Shown: positions 1 to 7,570 of the stretch, piece after piece
Position numbering within the stretch: position 1 is the stretch's first letter
Layout: the number at the start of each line of letters is the position of its first letter
Position numbers and translations under genes: made by a program
From: an uncultured Dehalococcoidia bacterium
Lineage (GTDB): Bacteria; Chloroflexota; Dehalococcoidia; Tepidiformales; Tepidiformaceae
Direction of reading: 5' to 3'
Length of the DNA: 54,203 bases
Assembly (NCBI GenBank): GCA_938015525.1
Contig: CALLPC010000016.1
Coordinates: forward strand, 1 to 54,203
The notes under the pieces: model-generated
What the model saw: only the letters and a program-made list of their open reading frames with translations
Told to the model about the DNA's origin: nothing
Databases searched by the model: none

Positions 1-28
1 GCGCGGCGAACGAAGGGCGAGGCTCTGG

Positions 29-34
29 TAGGAT
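29..34 (+). promoter_or_regulatory. -10-like box before tRNA-Gly
   Basis: TAGGAT preceded by GG lies 33 bases upstream of the tRNA-Gly. The same GGTAGGAT form occurs at 30675-30682, and GTAGGAT occurs at 46061-46067, each just upstream of a gene. No convincing -35 is visible. Assignment is by position and recurrence only. Confidence 0.3.
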
Positions 35-67
35 GTGGAGGGAGCGGGATTCCGCTTTTCCGGACAG

Positions 68-141
68 GCGGGCGTGGCGTAGTGGCAGCGCGCGACCCTT
101 CCAAGGTTGAGGTGCGGGTTCGATTCCCGCCGCCCGCTCCA
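68..141 (+). tRNA. tRNA-Gly(UCC)
   Basis: Seven-base-pair acceptor stem GCGGGCG (68-74) with CGCCCGC (131-137), discriminator T138 and an encoded CCA at 139-141. The anticodon loop CTTCCAA places UCC as anticodon, which reads GGA and GGG glycine codons. The T-arm has the usual GTTCGATTC loop. It is an isolated tRNA with a -10-like box upstream. Confidence 0.95.
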
Positions 142-167
142 GCGAATGAACTCCACGGCAGCGTGAT

Positions 168-815
168 TCAGTAGACCCCCGGGAGCAGGCGCCATCGGAC
201 CCGGATGGCGTAACTGTCGTAGTCGGCAGTGGCGCGCAGGACACGTTCCTCGGCCTGGATGCGGAGGACCTGGAAAACGAGGACCGTCGCGAACACGACG
301 GCGTTCCACCACCAGAGGTTGGCGAGCAAGAAGCCGGCGAGGGTGATGTTGTGGCCGAGGTAGATGGGGTGCCTGACGAGCCGGTAGGGGCCGTACGTCT
401 TGAGCCCTCGGTTGGCAGCGACGATGCCGAAGCTGCGGCCGAGGGTCGCGAAGCTGACGATGACCCAGGTGAGGCCGACGACCTGGAGCCCGATGCCGTA
501 GGCCTCGAGGATGCCTCCGCTCGGCATCGGACGGGAAGCCAGCGCGAACCAGCCACCGACGGTGGCGATGACCCAGTCGTAAACGCGGGCGGAGGTGTAG
601 ATTGGGCGCCGCCGAGTAAGGAAGATGCCGATGAGCAGCGCCTGTTCGACTGCGAAAAAGGCGCTCGCAGCAGAATGGCCGTCGAGCGCTGAGCGACCAT
701 GGGCATAAAAGAACAGGCCGCTGATGACGACGAGCGCGGCATCCTGGGCCACGGAGACGCGGCGCCTCCACGGCGATGATGACAGTGCGGTGGCGGACCT
801 CTCGGCGGCCGGCAT
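168..815 (-). CDS. Isoprenylcysteine carboxyl methyltransferase-like membrane protein
   Basis: Integral membrane protein of 215 residues. The ATG at 815-813 has a good AGGGGGAA ribosome site, so I reject the much longer upstream extension, which has an unnatural composition. Residues about 25-65, 80-92, 103-125 and 155-185 are hydrophobic helices. The C-terminal part carries the signature of the ICMT/PEMT superfamily: G-YR-LVRHP-Y-G around residues 142-154, then an acidic AEER motif near 188-191. In that family these residues bind S-adenosylmethionine at the membrane face. The substrate cannot be read from sequence; bacterial homologues include NnrU-like and phospholipid-methyltransferase-like proteins. 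It points away from the Tad operon and is probably unrelated to it. Confidence 0.8.
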   Translation of the reverse strand: MPAAERSATALSSSPWRRRVSVAQDAALVVISGLFFYAHGRSALDGHSAASAFFAVEQALLIGIFLTRRRPIYTSARVYDWVIATVGGWFALASRPMPSGGILEAYGIGLQVVGLTWVIVSFATLGRSFGIVAANRGLKTYGPYRLVRHPIYLGHNITLAGFLLANLWWWNAVVFATVLVFQVLRIQAEERVLRATADYDSYAIRVRWRLLPGVY

Positions 816-1158
816 TGGCGGTTCCCCCTGCTGGCTAAAGGCTGTGCAGCCGTCACTTCTAAGGTCGACGGGGCGTGGCCGATGCAGCAGACCCGAGGAT
901 GCCCCTGCCCCGGGGGAACGAAGCAGTTGCACGTGGGTGACTGGTCTTTTGGGGGGATGAAGCGCCGCCGAAGTTGCGAGTAGCTCCACCGATGGTGGCG
1001 GCCCGCCGGAAGAGGACCGACGCGACGGCCAAACCCGACGAGGGGTTCGCGGAGGTCTGGCAGCTGGCTCCGGGCCAGGCGGCCCGCAGGTCGGACGCCA
1101 ACATCGAGGGCGAACACACCCGGGGCAGGGACCCCAAAAGAGAGGTAGGAGAACCGAC
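816..1158. other. 343-bp divergent intergenic region before the Tad operon
   Basis: No credible gene lies here. It must hold the promoter of the pilus operon and that of the minus-strand methyltransferase, but no clear -35/-10 pair stands out. Visible structure: a hairpin CTGGC-TCCGG-GCCAG near 1070-1084, and GC-rich inverted repeats around 895-915 and 988-998. The stretch 1028-1110 has a GGCCAAACC motif that recalls the conserved core of cyclic-di-GMP riboswitches, but the rest of that consensus is absent. A long structured 5' leader for the pilin gene is plausible. Confidence 0.4.
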
Positions 1159-1344
1159 ATGTCGAAGCTTCGCAACTGGGCCGTCAGCAAGGTCGCCGCG
1201 TGGCAGGCGCGGGAGGAGGAAGGCCAGGGTCTCGCCGAGTACGGCCTGATCCTCGCCCTCATCGCCATCGTCTGCATCGGCGCCCTCACGCTCCTTGGCG
1301 GCAACATCGCCAACGCGCTCAACAACGTCGCCGGCAGCATCTAG
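1159..1344 (+). CDS. flp: Flp-type major pilin (Tad pilus subunit)
   Basis: A 61-residue prepilin, the structural subunit of Flp/Tad adhesion pili. A charged leader (residues 1-22, ending EEEG) is followed by QGLAEYGLILALIAIVCIGA. Prepilin peptidase should cut after Gly22. That leaves the diagnostic Glu at +5 (E27) and Tyr at +6 (Y28), followed by one hydrophobic helix. The size and motif match Flp pilins closely. The start has a GGTAGGAGAA ribosome site. It is the first gene of the pilus operon and probably the most highly expressed; the processing enzyme is likely the peptidase encoded at 9432-10115. Confidence 0.93.
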   Translation: MSKLRNWAVSKVAAWQAREEEGQGLAEYGLILALIAIVCIGALTLLGGNIANALNNVAGSI

Positions 1345-1441
1345 TACGAATCGCCGGGGTTCCCGGCGGTTCGGCCAGCAATGAAGGGGTGGGGCACGGC
1401 AGTACCCCGCCCCTTCGTTCATCAGTCAGGAGCCCCCAGCC

Positions 1442-1948
1442 ATGACCGAAGCGGCAGAGGAACCCCGAGCAGTGGGGACGGGAAAGCCGGGCGCGCCCCG
1501 GCGTGCAGCGTTGCGGCGGCTGCTGCGGCGCTTCCGGGAGACGGAGACCGGCCAGGCACTCGTGGAGTTTACGATGATCCTGCCCCTCTTCGTGCTCCTC
1601 TTCATGAGCATGGTGGAGTTCGGCCGCGCCTTCCATACCTGGCTGCTGATCACGAACGCTGCCCGGGAAGGAGCCCGCGTTGCCGCGGTCCAGTCGGACC
1701 TCGCCACCGTGCAGAGCCGCATCTACGACAGCTTCTGCGCCAATTACCCGAGCCAGTGCAACATCGACCCTTCGCGCGTAACGATCACGACCGCGAACGT
1801 CCAGGGTTCCCGAGGTTCGATGGTGCAGGTGGACGTCGCGTACGACTTCCAGTGGGTGACGCCCATAGGGAACATCGTGAACCTCGTCTCAGGGGGCAAC
1901 CTCGCGAACCTCACGATCAGTTCCCACGCATCGATGCGGCTCGAATGA
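1442..1948 (+). CDS. tadE: TadE-like minor pseudopilin
   Basis: Protein of 168 residues. After a basic N-terminus, residues about 35-60 form the TadE-type segment: ETGQALVEFTMILPLFVLLF. It has a Gly followed by a Glu at the +5-type position and a hydrophobic helix. AAREGARVAA at about 73-82 is the usual post-helix sequence of TadE/TadG pseudopilins. The rest is a small extracytoplasmic beta-rich domain with two cysteines (in FCANYPSQC), which could form a disulfide. In Tad systems such proteins are processed by the prepilin peptidase and act as minor components that prime or cap the pilus. Ribosome site CAGGAG lies upstream of the ATG. Confidence 0.88.
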   Translation: MTEAAEEPRAVGTGKPGAPRRAALRRLLRRFRETETGQALVEFTMILPLFVLLFMSMVEFGRAFHTWLLITNAAREGARVAAVQSDLATVQSRIYDSFCANYPSQCNIDPSRVTITTANVQGSRGSMVQVDVAYDFQWVTPIGNIVNLVSGGNLANLTISSHASMRLE

Positions 1949-1979
1949 CTGCAGGGTGACCTGACAAAGGAGGCGGACG

Positions 1980-3488
1980 ATGGTGCGTTCGCTGTGCAAT
2001 CGATTTTTTCGAGGTGAGCGCGGGCAGGCGTTGCCGCTCTTCGCGCTCTTTTTGCTCATCTTCCTTGGTTTCGTCGCCATGAGCATCGATGTCGGCCGCT
2101 ACGTTTGGGCCAGGACCCAGATGCAGGCGGCCGTCGACGCCGCGGCGCTGGCCGCGGCGCAAAGCATGCCCAGCGAGACAGACGCGGCGGCAAAGGCCAC
2201 GGAGTACTGGATCGACAACTCCGGGTTCATCCGGAGCCAGGGGGAAAACGTTCAGTTTTCAGTAAGCTATCCGACGGGGAACAAGGCCGTTCGGGTGGAA
2301 GCTTCGGCGCGCATCCCGACCTGGTTCGCGCGGCTCTTCGGCGTCACTCACTGGAACGTCTCCGCCTCGGGTGATGCCGAGTCCCAGGTGCTGGATATCG
2401 TCGTTGTGTTCGACATCTCGGGTTCGATGTGCTTTGACAGCTTCAGACAGGTCGAAAGTTCCATCTCCTACCAGATGAGCCCGGGCCGGCTGACGCCAGC
2501 CGGCGGCTTCCTGTTCCCGCGCCTTGCGGAGAGCATCAACGCGACCCAGACGACGATTCGCCTGAACGACGTTCGGATCTTTACGAGCACCAACGCCGCC
2601 ACCAACCGGAGCAACTTCGGCACGACGTTCAACTCGACCACCCCGTACTGGCAGCGTTCGGCGTCTGGGCTCCGCGCAGGGATGATCATGATCGACAACG
2701 AGATCATGCGCATCACGGGTGTCAATACGTCGACGAACACGCTAACGGTGCAGCGCGGGCAGCGGAACGACCAGACCGGTGCGATGACGACGGCGACATC
2801 GCACGCTGCAAATGCCGAAGTCTGGGCGAACAGGACGGGCTATTCTGGCACGGGTGATTACTGCCAGCTCGCCAGCTACTACACCCCGACGACGACGCAG
2901 AACGGCCCGCACCAGCCGTTCGACGCGGCGATTGACGCTGCGAAGTATTTCACGACGCTGTTCAACCAGGATTACGACAAGATCGGTGCGGTCCGGTACT
3001 CGACCACGGCAGCGATCAGCCAGAATCTCACATCGAACTTTGGCAACGTCCGGGACAGCTTCGAAGCTATCCTCTGGCCGGCGGGTGCGACGAATATTGC
3101 GCACGGAATCGCCGTGGGACGGCAGGTCCTGGACGGACCCGGGAAGCGCGCGAATGCGGTGCGGGTGCTGGTTCTCCTGACCGATGGTGTGGCGAACACC
3201 TACTGTGGAAGTGCAACGTACAGCCCTTCGAGCTACAACAGCACGAGCTGCTCGACCGGCAGCGGGGTCTCGCAGGCTGAGGCGCACGCCCGCCAGGAAG
3301 CACAGCGGGCGCGGAACGGCGACATCCTGATCTTCACCATCGGACTCGGGAACGACCTGAATACGACGTTCCTCCAGGACATCGCCACGATTGGCGGCGG
3401 CCACTTCTACCACGCCCCGACGACGGCCCAGCTCGATGAGGCGTTCCAGGCGGTTGCGGAGCAGACGCACATCGCCCTGGTGCGGTAA
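1980..3488 (+). CDS. tadG: TadG-like pilus protein with interrupted von Willebrand A domain
   Basis: Protein of 502 residues. Residues 12-60 form a TadE/TadG-type membrane segment (GERGQALPLFALFLLIFLGF, then QAAVDAAALAAA). Residues 138-500 are a von Willebrand A domain with metal-site motif DISGS at 145-149, a Thr near 371 and LLTDG at 399-403. The domain is split: between residues about 151 and 310 there is a roughly 150-residue insert. The insert contains IDNEIMRITGV...NTLTVQRGQ...SHAANAEVW (238-282), resembling a motif I associate with phage tail and baseplate proteins. Four or more cysteines are exposed. In the Tad family TadG contributes to surface adhesion; the MIDAS fold suggests metal-dependent binding. 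AGGAGGCGG precedes the ATG. Confidence 0.87.
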   Translation: MVRSLCNRFFRGERGQALPLFALFLLIFLGFVAMSIDVGRYVWARTQMQAAVDAAALAAAQSMPSETDAAAKATEYWIDNSGFIRSQGENVQFSVSYPTGNKAVRVEASARIPTWFARLFGVTHWNVSASGDAESQVLDIVVVFDISGSMCFDSFRQVESSISYQMSPGRLTPAGGFLFPRLAESINATQTTIRLNDVRIFTSTNAATNRSNFGTTFNSTTPYWQRSASGLRAGMIMIDNEIMRITGVNTSTNTLTVQRGQRNDQTGAMTTATSHAANAEVWANRTGYSGTGDYCQLASYYTPTTTQNGPHQPFDAAIDAAKYFTTLFNQDYDKIGAVRYSTTAAISQNLTSNFGNVRDSFEAILWPAGATNIAHGIAVGRQVLDGPGKRANAVRVLVLLTDGVANTYCGSATYSPSSYNSTSCSTGSGVSQAEAHARQEAQRARNGDILIFTIGLGNDLNTTFLQDIATIGGGHFYHAPTTAQLDEAFQAVAEQTHIALVR

Positions 3489-3515
3489 GGCGCACACCCC
3501 AAAGCGCAACTTCCC

Positions 3516-3542
3516 GCAGCCCCGCCCTCCCGGCGGGGCTGC
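3516..3542 (+). terminator. Strong hairpin between tadG and cpaB
   Basis: An 11-bp perfect stem, GCAGCCCCGCC (3516-3526) with GGCGGGGCTGC (3532-3542), and a 5-base loop. No T run follows. It could be a Rho-independent-like attenuator, or an mRNA-stabilising hairpin that separates the abundant pilin/minor-pilin message from the assembly genes downstream. Confidence 0.5.
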
Positions 3543-3620
3543 CGCGTCCGGGGCGGATTCGCAGGCCGGTCTGTAGGGGAACCGTAAGACCGCCGATATA
3601 GCAAGGGGAGGAGTACTCAC

Positions 3621-4514
3621 GTGAACAGATCGATTGCGGCAGCCACCAGCACCTCGAGCCGAAACAAGGGCGTGCTCCTGCTTGCCTGCGCGTTTGGTCT
3701 CCTGAGCGCCATGCTCGTCTTCGCGTTCTTGAGCAGCCGAGGCGGCGGGGAGGACGTCAACAGCAAGATTTTCGCCGGCGAGGGCGCGGAAACAGTGGTC
3801 GTCCTCGCGCGCGACGTGGCCGTGGGAGAAAAGATTACGTCCGACATGCTGACGACACGGACGATACCGGCGACGGCACTTTTGCCCGGCCGGGTGAAAG
3901 ACAGCGACCTTTCGACGCTCGTCGGCAAGGTCGCGACCGCGCCGATGTTTGCCGGCGAGCAGGTCATCGATGCCAAGGTGACGACCTACGTCGGCCAGGA
4001 CACGCTCGCCTACAAGGTGCCGCAGGGCATGCGGGCAATATCGCTGCAAGTGCCGCACGAGGCATGGATTGCGGCCGGGCTGCCGCAGCCTGGAGACCGG
4101 GTCGATATCCTCGGCATCACGACGCTGAGCAAGGTCGACCCCCTGACAGGCGAAGAGAAGCCGAACGTGGTGGCCGGGTATATCGCACAGGATGTCGAAG
4201 TGCTCGCCGTGGCCCAGACGGTGGTGAAGACCGTGCCGAAGGTAGACGGCGCGAACGGCCCCGGTGGCGACGGTTCGAGCGCAGGGGCGTCGTCAATCGC
4301 GTCGGGCGCCAAAAAACAGGAAGCGGCGACCTACGAGAAGGCGGTCTCGATCACGCTGGCATTGCCGCCGGACCTTGCGGCGAAGGTCGCGCTCATCGAT
4401 GCGATGCGCGACGACGTCGGCCAGTACCGCATTCTGCCGCGGCAGAAGGGCGACACCGACCCGATCACCGGGAAGCAGGTGTGGACGTACGACGACCTGT
4501 TCCCGGTGCGGTGA
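3621..4514 (+). CDS. cpaB: CpaB/RcpC-type Tad pilus assembly protein
   Basis: Protein of 297 residues starting at GTG with GGGGAGGAG upstream. One membrane helix (about 17-40) anchors it. Residues about 55-125 form a SAF-type domain (VVVLARDVAVGEKITSDML). A following CpaB/RcpC domain has the typical GDRVDILG motif near 155-162. A Gly/Ser-rich linker lies near 205-235. In Gram-negative Tad systems CpaB works beside the outer-membrane secretin, but here no secretin is encoded, which fits a single-membrane envelope where CpaB must have another role, possibly peptidoglycan contact. It sits in the operon between tadG and tadZ, flanked by hairpins on both sides. Confidence 0.9.
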   Translation: MNRSIAAATSTSSRNKGVLLLACAFGLLSAMLVFAFLSSRGGGEDVNSKIFAGEGAETVVVLARDVAVGEKITSDMLTTRTIPATALLPGRVKDSDLSTLVGKVATAPMFAGEQVIDAKVTTYVGQDTLAYKVPQGMRAISLQVPHEAWIAAGLPQPGDRVDILGITTLSKVDPLTGEEKPNVVAGYIAQDVEVLAVAQTVVKTVPKVDGANGPGGDGSSAGASSIASGAKKQEAATYEKAVSITLALPPDLAAKVALIDAMRDDVGQYRILPRQKGDTDPITGKQVWTYDDLFPVR

Positions 4515-4543
4515 GGCTGCAGGAGTTGACGACGACGCGGGCG

Positions 4544-4572
4544 CTGCGCTGGCGGCGCCGGCACCAGCGCAG
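4544..4572 (+). other. Inverted repeat between cpaB and tadZ
   Basis: Perfect 9-bp inverted repeat CTGCGCTGG (4544-4552) and CCAGCGCAG (4564-4572) with an 11-base loop. There is no T run, so it is more likely an RNA-stability or processing element than a terminator. Confidence 0.4.
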
Positions 4573-4628
4573 GACGATGCAGGCCCCAGGTCTTCGCCGG
4601 GGTGCAGACGGTGGAGGAAACGACGACG

Positions 4629-5849
4629 ATGGCACGAGTACCTCAGCTTCTCGTGGTTGACCCGGACCGGGAGAGCTCGGCGGAGCTCGCGAAGACGCTC
4701 CAGATGCTGGGCTTCGGGATTCTCGGGACCGCGGGGTACGGGGTGGAGGCGTTTACCCTCTGCTTCCAGATGCGGCCAGACCTGGTGTTGATGCGGATCG
4801 AGGAGCCGCTCGTGCGCCCGGTTCAGACGCTCTCGCGGATAAACGACGGCCTCCCGGACCTGCCAATCATCGTGTTCTCGACGGAAGCGAACATCCGGCT
4901 GATGCGCCAGTCGATGGTGGGCGGCGCCTCCGACTACCTCGTTGAGCCGCTGGACCCGGAAGAGCTCGAGGCTTCGATCATGAAGGTGCTCGAGAAAAAG
5001 GAGCGGGAAGCAATGCGTCGGCGGGGTGAGCTCGCGGACCCCGTGGCGCAGGGCACCATCATCACCGTCTTCGGCGCCAAGGGTGGCATCGGGAAAACCA
5101 CCATCGCCTCCAACCTCGCCGTCGCCCTGGCCACTGAAGCGCATCAGACGGTGGCGCTCGTCGATATGGATACGCGGTTCGGTGATGTCGCCATCACGAT
5201 GGACATCCCCGTCGAGCGGTCTATCGCCGACCTCGCGCGGAATCTCGACAACGTCGACCGAAACACGCTTCGCGAGTACCTCGTCGAGCACGAATCCGGG
5301 GTTCGCATCCTGCCGGCACCGACCCGCCCGAGCGACTGGCGCAACCTCAGCTCGGCTCATATCCGCGACGTCGTCGACATCCTGTCGCAGACGCACGACT
5401 TCGTCATCCTCGATACGCCGGGAACATTCAACGAAATCGTCGCGGCCGCGATCGAGGTCGGCACGATGATCCTGCTCATCACGACGCTCGACATGGCGAG
5501 CATCAAGGACACGGTGCTCGCGCTTGAGATGCTCCACGAGCGGTTCGGTAACGACGACGAACGCATCAAAGTGGTACTGAACCGGTCCGGCGTCGATACA
5601 GGCGTCAGGGAAAAGGACGTCGAACGGACGCTCGACACAGACCTGTGGTGGAAGATTCCGCAGGACAACGAGGTGGTGAAGGCGGCGCAGCTGGGACGGC
5701 CAATCGTATTGAGCCGGCCAAACAGCCGAGTCGCAACCGAGATTCGGGAGATCGCGCGGGCGCTCGCTGGCATCCGGGCGCGATCGAAAGCGAAAAAGAG
5801 CGGGGGCCTTGGCGGGCTGTTCGGGGGTCTGTTCAAAAAGAGTGCGTAG
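4629..5849 (+). CDS. tadZ: TadZ/CpaE-like pilus localisation ATPase
   Basis: Protein of 406 residues. I chose ATG 4629 because GGAGGA sits 10 bases upstream; a GTG at 4602 lacks such a site. Residues 5-122 form a receiver-like domain that has lost its phosphoacceptor: the position expected to be Asp is Arg56 (DLVLMRIEEP). Such atypical receivers are usual in TadZ. Residues 143-385 are a MinD/ParA ATPase with deviant Walker A KGGIGKTT (151-158) and a following LVDMDTRFGD motif. The C-terminal tail is Gly/Lys-rich with a hydrophobic pattern and may bind membrane. TadZ-type proteins place the pilus machine at a cell site and partner the TadA motor encoded next. Confidence 0.9.
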   Translation: MARVPQLLVVDPDRESSAELAKTLQMLGFGILGTAGYGVEAFTLCFQMRPDLVLMRIEEPLVRPVQTLSRINDGLPDLPIIVFSTEANIRLMRQSMVGGASDYLVEPLDPEELEASIMKVLEKKEREAMRRRGELADPVAQGTIITVFGAKGGIGKTTIASNLAVALATEAHQTVALVDMDTRFGDVAITMDIPVERSIADLARNLDNVDRNTLREYLVEHESGVRILPAPTRPSDWRNLSSAHIRDVVDILSQTHDFVILDTPGTFNEIVAAAIEVGTMILLITTLDMASIKDTVLALEMLHERFGNDDERIKVVLNRSGVDTGVREKDVERTLDTDLWWKIPQDNEVVKAAQLGRPIVLSRPNSRVATEIREIARALAGIRARSKAKKSGGLGGLFGGLFKKSA

Positions 5850-5879
5850 CGGAGGCGAACTTCATGAGGGGGATGAGCC

Positions 5880-7565
5880 ATGCCGGATGACTTTCGCGAG
5901 CGACGAGCTGCCGGAGACGAAGCGCGCCCGGCATTCGGCTGGGGCGCCCGGCGGCGGCTGCTCCCGGGGGACCCGGGCATCAGGCAAGAGGCCGAGGTCC
6001 GGCAGCCCGGGGCGAATTCGCAGACACCGCCCATTGGGAACCCGGAGGCGCTGAAGCTCCGGCCCTCGGGCCAGCTGGCCCGGCCGGCCACCGGCAAGCC
6101 CTGGGGCCACGTCGACCCGGCGGCACCTCAGACATCGCCCGGTATCCCTGGACAGGAGCGACCTGGGGGACTGAACCGGCAGGCCGGCGTGCAGCCGGCG
6201 CCTGCGACGGCGCCGGACGCAAAGCAGGGCACACCCCTCCGGCCGGTGCGGCCGGTCCAGGTCGATGCCCCGGGCGGGCGGGCACAGGGCGCCAACCCGG
6301 TTGCCGAGGCGACCAAAATCCGACTTCATGAGCTCCTCATCGAAGAACTGGAGCACGGCGCCCTCGAAGGCCTGGCGCCCGAGCAGCAGCGCGAAGCCGT
6401 CATCAAGGCCGCGCGCGAGCTGCTCGTACAGGAAGGCCTCCAGCTCGGCGGCATGTCGCGCGACGAACTGCTCGAGGCCGTGGCCGACGAGGCCCTGGGG
6501 CTCGGGCCGCTGGAGCCGCTGCTCCGCGACCCCTCTATCTCCGAAGTCATGGTCAACGACATCGATAAGGTGTACTTCGAGCGGGAAGGACGCATCTTCC
6601 GGAGCCCGGTGCGGTTTCGCGACAAGCAGCACGTGATGCGCATCATCGAGCGGATCGTCGCGCCGCTCGGGCGACGCATCGATGAATCGAGCCCGATGGT
6701 GGACGCCCGCCTCCCGGACGGCTCCCGCGTGAACATTACCATCCCCCCGGCCTCACCGAAGGCGCCGACGATCACCATCCGAAAGTTCCGGGCGGACAAG
6801 ATGCGGATGGCGGACCTCATCGCGGTAGGTGCGCTGAGTGAACAGACGGCCGAATTTCTCGCGATGTGCGTCCGCGCGCACCTGAACATCATCATCTCCG
6901 GCGGTACGGGCACCGGAAAGACGACGATTCTGAATGCGCTCTCAGCCTTCATCCCGAACACAGAGCGCATCATCACCATCGAGGACCCGGCGGAACTCCG
7001 CCTCCAGCAGGACCATGTCATCACGCTCGAGGCGCGGCCCGCGAGCATCGAAGGGAAAAACCAGATCAAACAGCGGGACCTCGTCCGGAACTGCCTTCGC
7101 ATGCGCCCGGACCGGATCATCGTTGGCGAGGTCCGCGGCGAAGAGGCGTTCGACATGCTGCAGGCGATGAACACCGGCCACGACGGCTCGATTTCGACCA
7201 TCCATGCGAACAACCCGCGCGAGGCGCTCTCCCGTCTCGAGAACATGGTGCTGATGGCGGGGATGGACCTGCCCTCACGCGCTATCCGGGAGCAGATTGC
7301 TTCCGCCATCCACATCTTCATCCAGCTCAGCCGCCTCCAGGACGGCTCCCGCAAAGTGACGCACGTCACCGAAGTGAGCGGCATGGAGGGCGACACCATC
7401 ACGCTGCAGGACATCTTCCTGTTCAAGCTGGACAGGGTAGATGAGGACGGAAAGGTGCACGGGTCGATGCGGCCGACCGGAATCCGGCCCGGGTTCGCGC
7501 ACAAGTTCGCCATCGCAGGCATCGAGCTGCCGAACAACCTGTTCGGCACCAGGGAAGGGTGGTGA
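5880..7565 (+). CDS. tadA: TadA/CpaF secretion ATPase
   Basis: Protein of 561 residues that powers pilus assembly. It has a long low-complexity Pro/Gly/Gln-rich N-terminal extension (about 1-140) that core CpaF proteins lack. The PulE/VirB11-type ATPase follows: Walker A GGTGTGKTT (341-349), Asp box EDPAEL (368-373), Walker B IIVGEVRGEE (413-422) and His box TGHDGSISTIHAN (432-444). GAGGGGG precedes the ATG. The gene ends at 7565, overlapping the ribosome site of tadB, so the motor and platform genes are translationally coupled. The extension could mediate contact with TadZ or the membrane platform. Confidence 0.94.
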   Translation: MPDDFRERRAAGDEARPAFGWGARRRLLPGDPGIRQEAEVRQPGANSQTPPIGNPEALKLRPSGQLARPATGKPWGHVDPAAPQTSPGIPGQERPGGLNRQAGVQPAPATAPDAKQGTPLRPVRPVQVDAPGGRAQGANPVAEATKIRLHELLIEELEHGALEGLAPEQQREAVIKAARELLVQEGLQLGGMSRDELLEAVADEALGLGPLEPLLRDPSISEVMVNDIDKVYFEREGRIFRSPVRFRDKQHVMRIIERIVAPLGRRIDESSPMVDARLPDGSRVNITIPPASPKAPTITIRKFRADKMRMADLIAVGALSEQTAEFLAMCVRAHLNIIISGGTGTGKTTILNALSAFIPNTERIITIEDPAELRLQQDHVITLEARPASIEGKNQIKQRDLVRNCLRMRPDRIIVGEVRGEEAFDMLQAMNTGHDGSISTIHANNPREALSRLENMVLMAGMDLPSRAIREQIASAIHIFIQLSRLQDGSRKVTHVTEVSGMEGDTITLQDIFLFKLDRVDEDGKVHGSMRPTGIRPGFAHKFAIAGIELPNNLFGTREGW

Positions 7566-7570
7566 GCCCG

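Noticed and set aside
1028..1110. Cyclic-di-GMP riboswitch upstream of the pilin gene
   Set aside because: GGCCAAACC and a following GGGG recall part of the class I core, but the GCAAAGCC segment and the tetraloop/receptor are absent. Kept only as a structured leader.
4515..4628. C-terminal extension of CpaB by frameshift (Asp/Ala/Pro-rich frame after 4514)
   Set aside because: CpaB ends normally, and the extra frame is low-complexity with no conserved motif; an inverted repeat in the gap explains the open frame.
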